Source of the DNA: Symbiodinium natans
Taxonomy: Eukaryota; Sar; Dinophyceae; Suessiales; Symbiodiniaceae
Assembly (NCBI GenBank): GCA_905221605.1
Contig: CAJNDS010002198.1
Location: forward strand, 279,160 to 343,159
Direction: 5' to 3'
Length of the DNA stretch: 64,000 nucleotides
Of this stretch, positions 7,569-16,572 are shown in pieces (the first letter of the stretch is position 1; each line of letters opens with the position of its first letter). Position numbers and translations under genes: made by a program. The notes under the pieces are model-generated. The model was not told the DNA's origin and ran no database searches. It saw nothing but the letters and a program-made list of their open reading frames with translations.

Positions 7569-10500
7569 CGGTCTACCAACCAGGTGGAGCAAATGAGCGC
7601 AGCACAATGTTGAACTTCTTGGTGCAACCATCTCCAGCAACCTCGATCTCAGAGGCCATTAAGGGAGTGCGTCAATGGGCGCAATGGCGTTCCCGATTAA
7701 GGGAGCTGAGAGCGGCCGAGCCGGACGCTACCTTGCTTATCAAGGGATTGGATGGTTTATCATCCGCGTTGCTGGCGAAACACCCTACGGTTCATTTCAG
7801 AGTGGCATCCTTTCGGGAGAAATTGGGGGTGGACTACTCGCCGACCTCTGAAACTGCGACAAAACTAGCTGAAATGTTACAGGCAGAGTTTGAACTGCTA
7901 TTGCATAGTGCTGGTGAACAAGAGGTGAAGCAGGACTCGGACGCCAAGAAAAGGGCCAGGTTAAACAAGGCCCAAAAGGGAACTGGTGACGAGACGGAGG
8001 AGGGTGACAAAGGCAAAGGGAAAGGAAAAAGGTACAGCGGAGATGGTGAACGTCCTTTCTGTTGGATATATGGGAAGACCGATGCAGGTTGCAAGTTCGG
8101 ATCCCGCTGCAAATTTCGCCATGACAAAGACTCCCTTGAGCGAGGAAGATGTTTTGAGTGTGGGGCCGTTGGCCATCTGCAGCCGCAATGTCCATATAAG
8201 GATGGTGTAAGTTCCAATGCGGACTCAAATCCTGAAAGGAATAGATCTAAAGGGAATTCTCCCAAAGGGGGAAAGGGCGGCAAAGGTGCAAAATGGGGAA
8301 ATGCCAAAAAGGCAGAAGTGGCTGAAGTGGGAGATGAGACGGCTAATGCGGGATTGGATAAAGGTTCTGCAAGTCCCTCATCACCATCAACACCCAATCA
8401 GGTTCTTGTTGAAGCGTTAGAAGTGCTGAAATCTATGAAGCTGTCATCAGAACAGTCGGCATCAAGCGGGGATCCCAGTATTCGAATGTTATGTGGCTCT
8501 GGGCTGCTTCAGCAGGAAGGGAGAGTGGCATTGGTGGATACAGCTGCTACGCATCTTGCGCGGACGCTTTTTCCATGGGAATGTTTACCAGACACTACTG
8601 TTATGGTGCAAAGCGCGCTTGGTGGTGTGACAATGAGGATTACAGAGAAAGGGACGTTGATTAGGGAAGACAATGGGCCCCTGATTATCCCTCTCTGGTT
8701 GATTCTGGAGTTTGGGGCGAACCTCACTGTGATCAATGGAACGTGTCACATGGGTGCAAAATCTTCGCTGGACCAGCTCTTGTGGTTTGAACATGGCTGT
8801 TTGGTTATGGATTACAAAACAGCTGAGAAAATGGTTTTGCATGCTGAAAGGCAGCGTGCGTCGTTGTCCCATTCTCAATGGAGGAATGGAAGGGCGGACT
8901 GTGGAGTCGGTTCGTCGGATGCCACGTTGTTGCCGAAGCAGGGAGAAGGCCGAGGAGTATGCGTTCTACATGTGGCCAGGGTTTCTGACACCAATGAGTG
9001 TTCGGGAATGGGCATGTTGGACTCGGGAGCATCACATCCTCTCAGATCACTTCGTCCTGGTGAACAGCTTCCGCAGCAAAAGGTGTTGGTGTCTTTAGCT
9101 GTTGGATCTCGGGAGATGTGTATTACCCCAGGTGGGACCCTGGTAACTCCTGAAATGGTAGATCCACTAGTGCCAATTGGCAAAGCGAGCGCCTTGGTTG
9201 GTCTCAGAGTTCAGTGGCGTGGTGGCAAGTGCACAGCCTCACATCCTGTTCTGGGGGAACTTCGCGTTCGTGATCTGAATGGGTGCCCTTGTTTGGAAAA
9301 GGAGGTGGCGCTTCAGATCATTGATGAAATGGATTGGTGTTCACCAAAGCAAGCATTGAAGGTGGCACGTATGGTTCAAGGGTGTCCGAATACGGACAAC
9401 GAGGTGGCTGTAAAAGCGTCGTTGCAAAGCGCAGCGCGGACAGCGTCAGCGAATGAGGAGGAGTTCGTCCAGGCATGCTGGCGATTTCTTCGGTGGTATT
9501 ATGGGGATATACCAGAAAATATGCTGATGGAGCTGTTGCCACGTGGAGATATTGCGGCGTTGCCTTTCAACCGTCATAAAAGGAGACGGCTGGCACGAGC
9601 AAAAAGGGTGGTGGTACACCTATTTTCGGGAAAACAAAAATGGCATTTTCCCAGTCGGGATGTGGAGGTACTGGAGCTGGATTTGAAGAAAGGCGGTGAC
9701 CTACATAATTCGAGCGTCTGGAAGTATCTTCTGCATCTGGCGGCTGAAGGAAAGGTGGTTGCTGTGGTTGGAGGACCTCCATGCAGGACAGTGTCAAGGT
9801 TGAGAGGTGAAGACGGTGGTCCACCTGTATTACGCCGACGCTGTGGGCCTGAACGGTTGGGATTAAAGAGTCTTCCTTGGCCACATCAAGAATTAGCTCA
9901 AAAGGATGGTGTTTTACTTCTGAAGATGCTTTTCCTATATGACGTGGCGGTGCATTCAAGGTGTGGAACTGCTGAAGTCATCAATGGAAGTTCTGTCTTC
10001 TTTGGCATGGAAAGCCCTGGGGACCCTGAACTCATAGGGAAAGATTTCTCTCAGAACGGCAAAACGGTCTTGAGTGCTGAGGATCTGGTGGATGGTTCTC
10101 AGGAAGGGCTCTCAAGTCCTACCTTCTGGAGTTGGCCAGAGGTTAAAAGCTTTTGTGAGCGTTATGGAATGTACGCTGCACATTTTGATCAAGGAGCATT
10201 GGGACATGCTCTGGTGAAACCTACGACTTTCCTGGTGTCTGATATGGAACTGTGGGAATCGTTGGAACAGGTTCGCGTGGTTGTTCCGTGGTCGGCAACA
10301 TTCGCTTCTACCCTGGAAGAACGTATTGGACAATCCTCCATATGGGCGCGATGGGCGTTTGGATTGGTTAAAAGAATACGTCACAGGTTGGCACAATGGT
10401 TGCACGAGAGCGATGCTGAACGGGAAGCTACGGTGTTAAAAAAGGGAGAACGAGAAGGGACGTTACGGAGGTTGACAGCTGAGGAGCGAGCTTTCCGTGA

Positions 10501-13500
10501 CCATTGCCTAAGGGGGCATATTCCTTTCAGACGTGATTGTCAAATCTGTGTGTCTGCCGCTGGCAAAGAGCGTCGCCATTTGAGGCGGAAGCATGGGGAT
10601 GCTTACACTTTATCATTGGACTTAGCAGGTCCATACAAGTGTTCAAAGGATGCTCACCAGCAGAAGCCACGACACGCTGTTATTGGTGTGTATCAATTTC
10701 CAATGTTGGATCCCAATGTGGGTCGCCCTCCAGAAAAGGAGGAAGATGCGGATGAGGTGGAAGATCAGGTGGCAGATGAAGGTGCTGGTGTCGGAGAATG
10801 GTTAGGCGATGCAGTCGCTAACTTCGAGGAGGAAGACTCTGCGCCGGTGGAACCTGCGCCAGTTCTGGAGGCAGAGGTGTTGAAAATCCAAGCTTCTGAG
10901 AAATCCTGGAAGGAACTGAAGGACCACTTGACCCAGCCTGTCCGTATGGTCAACTTCGTTATGGTGGAGCCGATTGTGGACAAACAGCAAACAACTGTTT
11001 TGTCGGCAGTTCAAAGAATGATGGTGCGCTTGCAGAGACATGGGTATCCGGTGTTGAGAATCCACTCAGATCGAGCGGGGGAGTTTGTCAATGCACGCTT
11101 CCGGTCCTTTTGTGAAACTCGTCTGATATATAGGACCACTGGTGATCCTGGAGTCCCGCAAACAAATGGGCGCGCTGAAGCATGTGTGGGTTTATTCAAA
11201 CGTGGTGTCAGGTCGCTCTTAAAGGAGGCGCGACTCGGGCCGGCGTACTGGGCACTGGCTGCTCGCCATTGGTCAATGTTACGGTGGCAGAAAGCTGAAA
11301 GGGAGTTGGGGTTAAATCCTAAATCATTGCTTCCCTTTGGTGCTCAGATTCAAGTCAAGCGTCGTCCGTGGGAGTTGCTGGGTCCGGATGGAACAAAGAA
11401 AGGTCGGCAATGGGTCGATCGTACGCAGCCCGCGCTTCTTTTGGGTCCATGCGATGACCTACCTGGTGGTTATTGGGTGGAAGCTCAAGGGACTGCAAAA
11501 GATCCGGATGAACTGGTGTTATTTCCCTGCACTACGATTTTTTCCAATATAAAGGAACCGCCTGCATTGGAGCTGGAAGGGGTGGTAGAAGAACAGGAGC
11601 CTTCTCCTCCAGAGCATCGTCTCAAGGGGAAAAAACCGGCGCTTCGGTTCGCTGATGAGGAAGGTCCTCCTTTACCTCCGCCTCGCGATCCTCCAGTTCG
11701 TCATCGGTTAAATGAAAAAAGCCCGGCCTCTTCACTGCGTGGTCATGTGGGCTCCTTGCGCTTGCTTCGCAAGCGGGGGGAGAGTCCGCCCTTAGAAATT
11801 TTCGAGGATGACATGCAGGGTCTGGGGGAGCTGGAAGAAAATGCAGATGTTGAGGACAATGTTCCTGGTGATGAGTATTGGCCGACTTGCTGTTCTCCTC
11901 ATGAAAATGCTTATTTGGTCTGCAAAAGTGAGACTGCTGAGGATGGAACACAGTTGGAAAAAGAAGAGCAAAAAGCCAAGTCAATGTATGAAAGGTCTAT
12001 GTATGATTACGTGGACTGCGAGGAGCTTTTGGAAGGGATTGTATACCCAAAGAGGGTGAATCGAAGAGGTGGTATCAACAATTGGTGTACAAGTACGCGA
12101 GCTCTGGTGTTGGGCCACTATACTCATGGCGGAGTGTGTGGTATTACAAAAGAGACTCATCGGAGACCATGGCTATGTCGTTATTTGGCATCATTCGTGA
12201 GGCACCACAATCCTGAAGCCAAATTTTCTGCTCTTCAGATCTCGTGCAATGCTCCGGTGTCATTGCATAGGGATAGTCACAATGAAAAACATTGCTGCAA
12301 TTATGTGTGTGGCTTTGGTGACTATAAAGATGGTCAGCTGTGGGTTGAGGATGAAAAGGTTTTAGAGGAAGGAGCTGAAGTGGTGGAGCAATCCTATGGG
12401 AAGAAAGTCTTACCTGGAAAATTGGTCGATATCCACTGGAACTTCATGTCGTTCTTTCCGAGAAAACTGCATGGTCCTATGCCTTGGAAAGGGAACAGGG
12501 TATCCTTGACAGGGTACACACCTGTTTTTATGGAGCGTTTGGGCTACAAGGATAGGTGCTATCTTCTCCAATGCAAGTTTCCTCTTCCAGAACCACAAGC
12601 TGAAGAAGGTGAAAAAAGGAAATGGTTAAAAATGACGTTGAAAGAAACCTCGCTGGACGACCTTGCAGAGGAAGTCGACTACGCTGTGTTCGAAGCGCAT
12701 CAATGGGCTCTAGAGGAGCATTTGAGTATTCGACGCCTAATTGCTGAACAGGAATGTTGCATTTTGGACGAGTTCCATGGATCGGCCAATGAGTCGAATG
12801 AGGAAAAAGGATCAGAGACTAGAGAATGGCTGGTTAAAGCAAAAAGGGCTGAGGAACAGCTCTCGAAGTTTTTGGTCAAAGCAGCTCAAGTTCAGCAAAT
12901 GGTACAAGAAAACACCGCGCTTGAGGCAGCAGAGGAGGTTGAGTTCCTGCAAACAAAAACAATCCCTACACAAGAAGCCATGCAAGAGCTGGAAAAGTGG
13001 AGGGAATCATTGTCGGACGAGGTGACGTCTTTGGTGAAAGAGTTGGAGGTGGTGGAACCAACAACTCAAGAAAAGCTGGACAAATTGGCGGAAGAGCCTA
13101 ATGCACCGGTGATTGAGTACGTTCCCAGTCTGGTGGTGTTTACCCGGAAGCAAGGGACAGGGAGGCGACGTGCCCGTATCTGTGCATGTGGAAATTTTAT
13201 TTCGTCAACGGCAGCTACAGAATACGAAGGGCCAAGGTCCCTCAGTCGTCACTCGCTGTACGCTCCAGGTTTAGATTCAACTACATTTAGGTGTCAAGTG
13301 AGGCACGCAGCACATATGGTGTGGATCATCGCTGGCTTAGACATTTCCAAAGCTTTTCTGACGGCGCCGATGAATAGGGCGCAAAGAGAAGGGCGTCTGG
13401 TGGTGGTGCAGCCCCCAAGGGCGGCGGTGAAATTGGGTCTTTGCACAAAGGAGGAGCGGTGGATTGTGAGAAAGGCCTTGTACGGTTTGGCCGAAAGTCC

Positions 13501-13681
13501 TGCAGCATGGGTGGAGTGGCGAGACCAACGTCTTCAAGGTATGTCTTGGGTGTCAAAGGATGGACAAGCAATGAGCTTTCAGAGGTCCAATGCAGACCCA
13601 AGTCTGTTCCTTATTATGGCGCAAGAAGAAGCCGGAAGGTGCAAGCAAGTTGGTAGGGACAATGGGTCTTTACGTGGATGA
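7562..13681 (+). CDS. Gag C-terminus and most of Pol: two proteases, methyltransferase-like, integrase, 2OG-oxygenase-like, RT start
   Basis: The frame has no ATG start and continues the gag frame before it. Approximate residues: 1-150 capsid end; 163-187 CCCH finger; 196-212 CCHC knuckle (CFECGAVGHLQPQC); 322-440 first retropepsin-like domain (VDTAATHLAR); 480-590 second (LDSGASHPLR); 680-905 C5-methyltransferase-like (VVHLFSG, GGPPCRTVSRLR, GMESPGDP); 977-997 integrase zinc finger (H, H, CQIC); 1010-1245 integrase core with D, D and E visible (LSLDLAG, HSDRAGEF, NGRAEAC); 1500-1660 2OG-Fe(II)-oxygenase-like (LHRDSHN, GQLWVED, KLHGPMPW, RVSLTGY); 1745-1850 charged coiled region; 1855-2039 RT (LDISKAFLTAP, KALYGLAESPAAW). 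An acidic insertion of about 80 residues splits the integrase core. The frame is lost just before the YVDD motif. The protein is expected to act in a cytoplasmic particle and then the nucleus. Confidence 0.85.
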   Translation: MLTVYQPGGANERSTMLNFLVQPSPATSISEAIKGVRQWAQWRSRLRELRAAEPDATLLIKGLDGLSSALLAKHPTVHFRVASFREKLGVDYSPTSETATKLAEMLQAEFELLLHSAGEQEVKQDSDAKKRARLNKAQKGTGDETEEGDKGKGKGKRYSGDGERPFCWIYGKTDAGCKFGSRCKFRHDKDSLERGRCFECGAVGHLQPQCPYKDGVSSNADSNPERNRSKGNSPKGGKGGKGAKWGNAKKAEVAEVGDETANAGLDKGSASPSSPSTPNQVLVEALEVLKSMKLSSEQSASSGDPSIRMLCGSGLLQQEGRVALVDTAATHLARTLFPWECLPDTTVMVQSALGGVTMRITEKGTLIREDNGPLIIPLWLILEFGANLTVINGTCHMGAKSSLDQLLWFEHGCLVMDYKTAEKMVLHAERQRASLSHSQWRNGRADCGVGSSDATLLPKQGEGRGVCVLHVARVSDTNECSGMGMLDSGASHPLRSLRPGEQLPQQKVLVSLAVGSREMCITPGGTLVTPEMVDPLVPIGKASALVGLRVQWRGGKCTASHPVLGELRVRDLNGCPCLEKEVALQIIDEMDWCSPKQALKVARMVQGCPNTDNEVAVKASLQSAARTASANEEEFVQACWRFLRWYYGDIPENMLMELLPRGDIAALPFNRHKRRRLARAKRVVVHLFSGKQKWHFPSRDVEVLELDLKKGGDLHNSSVWKYLLHLAAEGKVVAVVGGPPCRTVSRLRGEDGGPPVLRRRCGPERLGLKSLPWPHQELAQKDGVLLLKMLFLYDVAVHSRCGTAEVINGSSVFFGMESPGDPELIGKDFSQNGKTVLSAEDLVDGSQEGLSSPTFWSWPEVKSFCERYGMYAAHFDQGALGHALVKPTTFLVSDMELWESLEQVRVVVPWSATFASTLEERIGQSSIWARWAFGLVKRIRHRLAQWLHESDAEREATVLKKGEREGTLRRLTAEERAFRDHCLRGHIPFRRDCQICVSAAGKERRHLRRKHGDAYTLSLDLAGPYKCSKDAHQQKPRHAVIGVYQFPMLDPNVGRPPEKEEDADEVEDQVADEGAGVGEWLGDAVANFEEEDSAPVEPAPVLEAEVLKIQASEKSWKELKDHLTQPVRMVNFVMVEPIVDKQQTTVLSAVQRMMVRLQRHGYPVLRIHSDRAGEFVNARFRSFCETRLIYRTTGDPGVPQTNGRAEACVGLFKRGVRSLLKEARLGPAYWALAARHWSMLRWQKAERELGLNPKSLLPFGAQIQVKRRPWELLGPDGTKKGRQWVDRTQPALLLGPCDDLPGGYWVEAQGTAKDPDELVLFPCTTIFSNIKEPPALELEGVVEEQEPSPPEHRLKGKKPALRFADEEGPPLPPPRDPPVRHRLNEKSPASSLRGHVGSLRLLRKRGESPPLEIFEDDMQGLGELEENADVEDNVPGDEYWPTCCSPHENAYLVCKSETAEDGTQLEKEEQKAKSMYERSMYDYVDCEELLEGIVYPKRVNRRGGINNWCTSTRALVLGHYTHGGVCGITKETHRRPWLCRYLASFVRHHNPEAKFSALQISCNAPVSLHRDSHNEKHCCNYVCGFGDYKDGQLWVEDEKVLEEGAEVVEQSYGKKVLPGKLVDIHWNFMSFFPRKLHGPMPWKGNRVSLTGYTPVFMERLGYKDRCYLLQCKFPLPEPQAEEGEKRKWLKMTLKETSLDDLAEEVDYAVFEAHQWALEEHLSIRRLIAEQECCILDEFHGSANESNEEKGSETREWLVKAKRAEEQLSKFLVKAAQVQQMVQENTALEAAEEVEFLQTKTIPTQEAMQELEKWRESLSDEVTSLVKELEVVEPTTQEKLDKLAEEPNAPVIEYVPSLVVFTRKQGTGRRRARICACGNFISSTAATEYEGPRSLSRHSLYAPGLDSTTFRCQVRHAAHMVWIIAGLDISKAFLTAPMNRAQREGRLVVVQPPRAAVKLGLCTKEERWIVRKALYGLAESPAAWVEWRDQRLQGMSWVSKDGQAMSFQRSNADPSLFLIMAQEEAGRCKQVGRDNGSLRG

Positions 13682-13857
13682 TTTTTGATGGCTGGGACTA
13701 TGACAGTGCTCCGGGAGGCCTTGGAACAGATCAGGAAGGAGTGGAAAACTTCTGAACCCGAGTTCTGTGGTCCAGGCTGTGGTGATGGATTCCTGAAGTT
13801 TTTGGGTGTCCAAATCTGGTATCGAAATGGCAGCTTCTTCTCAACCAGGAGGACTTT
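13650..13857 (+). pseudogene. Frameshifted RT active-site segment
   Basis: The YVDD motif (13671-13682) lies in a different frame from both neighbours. The sequence then returns to the upstream frame (MAGTMTVLREALEQIRKEW, from 13688) and shifts again before NQEDFVRDLLNRRG (from about 13846). Three small indels within about 200 bp thus separate the RT palm from its end. Two lie at or near short T or TC runs, so consensus error is a real alternative to decay. Confidence 0.75.
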
Positions 13858-15171
13858 GTGAGAGATTTGCTGAACCGACGAGGGTATCAGATCGATGAAA
13901 CTGGAAAAGGGAGTAACCTGCCAATGGTGAAAGAAACTCCAGGTGAAGAAGAGGAGGTAGATATTCCTTCCTTGCGAGCGGCTCAAGGTGCCGTAGGGGA
14001 GTTCCTCTGGGTGGCAATCAAAACTCGACCTGATTTGGCGTTCTGCACGAGCCAGTTGTCTTTGTGGACATCCCGAAGGCCGCGATTTGTGGTTAAAAAG
14101 GCTGAGGAGGTTTTTCGATACCTTGCTGCAACTCCAACGTTAGGCCTGACGTTCGGAGCAATCGCAACATGCGAAAAAGAAAGGAATGAGGTGTTGCGTT
14201 ATGGACGAGGCGTCAAGGTGGTGGAGTCCTACGCGGATGCCAGCTTTGCAGCAGGTGAAAATGAAAAGAGCCACTCAGGAGCGGTGGTGGTGTGGGGTGA
14301 CTGTCCAGTGATGTGGGCAACACAGAGACAATCAACGGTGGCGTTAAGTACTGCTGAAGCTGAATTACATGCGTCCATAGAGGGAGCAACGATGATTCAG
14401 TCGTGCACCCCTATAATTGCCGCTTTGATTGGAACAGGTGAAGAATCGCTGCAAAAAGTGCTGTATACAGATTCGGTTTCAACGTGCTCGATCATTCAAT
14501 ATCCTGCTGGAAGCTGGAGGACAAGACACCTGAGAATTCGAGCAGCCGGTGTCAGGTCTCTGGTGGACCGTAGTTATATGGTGATAGCGCATCTTCGCGG
14601 TGAGTATATGATCGCTGACCTGTTGACCAAGTTGATGAGTGGACAGGTGTATGCAAAGCAAAAGGCACTTTGGGGTCTCCGACTGTTGGTACAAGGGACT
14701 GACTTGAAGAGGGCCTCGCTTGCAATGGCGGTCATGATGGTGGCTGCATCTCTGCAAGGGATGGCAACTGGTGGCGAAGAAGTGTCAACTGCTGGTTTCT
14801 TTTGCTCGGAAGAAGGGGTGTGCAAGGTCGCCAACACATCTACGGTGATGGTTCTGGCTCAAGGTATTGAAATGGTTATCAACAATTCAGACCTTGTTGC
14901 GTATTTGGTGGCAGCAATTATACTCTGGGAATTGGCATGGTGCCTCTTTCGGCAGCTGTATAAATGGCTGTGGATCAAGAAAGCGGTGGTTATTCCTGCG
15001 AGTGCCACTTTGTATACAACAGTGGGTGGGAACTGTATGCACGCAAGCAGTGACTGTGATGTTCTGCGATATTCACAGCCCAGGGCTAAGACGCTTTGTA
15101 AGCATTGCCTCAAGGATGGCTGGGTGGTGAATGCCGAGTTCCTTGGTGAGGAACGGGCCGCTGGAACGTGA
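13858..15171 (+). CDS. RT end, RNase H and C-terminal tail of the first LTR element
   Basis: Continues Pol after the last frameshift; the first codon is not a real start. Residues 40-110 are the RT connection region (FLWVAIKTRPDLAFCTSQLS). RNase H follows with all four acidic residues visible: YADASFA, STAEAEL, LYTDSVS and MIADLLTK (about residues 120-260). The tail of about 170 residues is unusual for copia. It has a hydrophobic helix (DLVAYLVAAIILWELAWCLF, about 14886-14945) that could span a membrane, then a Cys/His cluster (GNCMHASSDCDVLR and LCKHC, about 15027-15110) that could bind zinc. The stop is TGA at 15169-15171. Confidence 0.8.
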   Translation: MRDLLNRRGYQIDETGKGSNLPMVKETPGEEEEVDIPSLRAAQGAVGEFLWVAIKTRPDLAFCTSQLSLWTSRRPRFVVKKAEEVFRYLAATPTLGLTFGAIATCEKERNEVLRYGRGVKVVESYADASFAAGENEKSHSGAVVVWGDCPVMWATQRQSTVALSTAEAELHASIEGATMIQSCTPIIAALIGTGEESLQKVLYTDSVSTCSIIQYPAGSWRTRHLRIRAAGVRSLVDRSYMVIAHLRGEYMIADLLTKLMSGQVYAKQKALWGLRLLVQGTDLKRASLAMAVMMVAASLQGMATGGEEVSTAGFFCSEEGVCKVANTSTVMVLAQGIEMVINNSDLVAYLVAAIILWELAWCLFRQLYKWLWIKKAVVIPASATLYTTVGGNCMHASSDCDVLRYSQPRAKTLCKHCLKDGWVVNAEFLGEERAAGT

Positions 15172-15349
15172 ATTTTTTCAAGTGCGAGGTGAAGAAATCC
15201 TCAACGGTAAAGGATTCGGCCAATGAGCTGAAGGTTCGTCCTGGAAGACGTAAAACCATAATGTGCATTTCAAGCAGCTGGCTGCTGCCTAAATGGCGGT
15301 TTTTGGCCAAAGATCTGCACCTCCAATGTGTCCTAGGAAATCCTAGGAC
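15172..15349 (+). other. 3' untranslated part of the first LTR element
   Basis: Non-coding. It ends with two copies of the self-complementary octamer TCCTAGGA (15331-15338 and 15341-15348) separated by AA, just upstream of the polypurine tract. Confidence 0.6.
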
Positions 15350-15357
15350 AGGGGGAG
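15350..15357 (+). other. Polypurine tract
   Basis: AGGGGGAG immediately before the 3' LTR (TGCGG...), the expected plus-strand primer site. Confidence 0.85.
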
Positions 15358-15587
15358 TGCGGAGCTGCAGTTGGTATTGTAGAAAGGAGTTGGTATTGGA
15401 AGTTGAAGGGTCAATGCACCCGGTAATCTTTTGGCTCAAGCCATGACCAAAGCGGTCGAAGGTTTCGTAAAAAGTGTGCCCTTGGTTTGGGGTCTTGTTG
15501 TTTGGTTGTTGGTTGTTCCAGGGGAATCAAGGGTTTCTGTTGGGGTTGACTGTTTTGTTCCCTGTCCTCCTTCGGTTGCCCCCCGTA
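15358..15587 (+). repeat. 3' LTR (230 bp)
   Basis: One mismatch to the 5' LTR (G at 15452). It holds the same spliced-leader-like sequence, with TTTTGGCTCAAG at 15429-15440. Confidence 0.95.
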
Positions 15588-16030
15588 CCCTAAACCCTAA
15601 ACCCTAAACCCTAAACCCTAAACCCTAAACCCGAAACCCGAAACCCTAAACCCCAACTCAACCCTGACTCCTGCGGCCGCACTCTCCGCAGCCGCGGCGG
15701 AGGCCGCGATCTCCTCCGAAGCCCGGCGCCGGAAGGGCCTCAGACCAGGGGTTTCGGGTCTTGGGTTTTGGGTTTAGGGTTTGGGGTTTCGGGTTTGGGG
15801 TTTAGGGTTTAGGGTTTAGGGTTTAGGGTTTAGGGTTTAGGATTTAGGGTTTAGGGTTTAGGGATTGGGGTTTTCGGGGGTTTGTTGAGGGGTCGACAGG
15901 TTAGTCGAGGGGCTAAGGTTTGGGGTTTTATAGGGCTTCAAGGTTTTAGGGTTTAGGGTTTTCGGGGGTTGGGGGTTTCGGGTTTGGGGTTTTATGGTTT
16001 CGGGTTCGGGTTTGGGATTTGGGTGTTGGG
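15588..16030. repeat. Telomeric repeats resuming after the LTR element
   Basis: CCCTAAA repeats in the same orientation and phase as before the element (15588-15655, starting with the right CCCTA duplication). Then a GC-rich patch (15670-15735) and G-type repeats with TTTCGGG and TTTTGGG variants (about 15750-16030). Confidence 0.85.
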
Positions 16031-16176
16031 CGTTTCGCCTCACAGTGGCAGGAACTACCATGTGGAAAACACCACGGGGCGCGGAGGGCGGCATGTGTCG
16101 GGAAAGCTTGTGCTGGTTCAGATACCATTCAAGAATGGCGCGGTGCGTTGGTTTATTTCTGACCACCCCCTGAACG

Positions 16177-16336
16177 CTAAACCCTACGCCTCAACCCGAC
16201 TTTAAAAGTGGCTTGGGAAATTGCGAAATCCTAAACCCTACGCGTCAACCCAGCTTTAACAGTGGCTTGGCAAATTGCGAAATCCTAAACCCTACGCCTC
16301 AACCCGACTTGAAATGTGGCTTGGGAAATTGCGAAG
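16177..16336. repeat. Three tandem copies of a 54-bp unit
   Basis: Copies start at 16177, 16231 and 16285. Each begins CTAAACCCTACGC and contains GTGGCTTGG and AAATTGCGAA. The third is cut short at about 16336. A telomeric heptamer is built into every unit. Confidence 0.9.
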
Positions 16337-16572
16337 TTGGCTACACCGATTGCGCTGGGCAGCCTCGCTTTTTGAATCCCTCTCGTCTAAAGTGGAGTTC
16401 CCACCAACCTTCGTGTGCCAGAACACTCATGTCAACCCCAAACCCGAAAATAGTGGCCCTAAACCCTAAACCTCAAACCCTAAACCCGAAACCCTCGGCC
16501 CCACACGTGGGAGACTGCCAGTCATCATCCTGATATCAAAAGAAGGCGTACAAGTTCTATGTATTTTGTCTT

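Larger units (their letters stand above)
5660..15587 (+). mobile_element. Ty1/copia-like LTR retrotransposon, 9928 bp, nearly intact
   Basis: Both 230-bp LTRs, a primer binding site, a polypurine tract and the copia domain order (protease-integrase-RT-RNase H) are present. The element lies in a CCCTAAA array with CCCTA on both sides (5655-5659 and 15588-15592). Deleting the element and one CCCTA restores the heptamer phase exactly, so this is a clean insertion. One LTR mismatch (A at 5754, G at 15452) implies recent insertion. The coding region was evidently one long gag-pol frame but is broken near 7545 and at three places between about 13655 and 13845. Extra domains (second protease-like, methyltransferase-like, 2OG-oxygenase-like) make it much longer than a typical 5-kb copia element. 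Confidence 0.95.

Noticed and set aside
7540-7570. Programmed gag/pol frameshift in the first element
   Set aside because: The break falls inside the capsid domain, upstream of the zinc fingers, and no slippery heptamer was seen. A one-base lesion is more likely.
14853-14863. Another spliced-leader-like match (TCTGGCTCAAG)
   Set aside because: Lies inside the coding tail in the middle of a codon run, with no resemblance upstream; likely coincidence.
16177-16336. CRISPR-like array
   Set aside because: The three 54-bp units are contiguous with no unique spacers, in a eukaryotic subtelomere.
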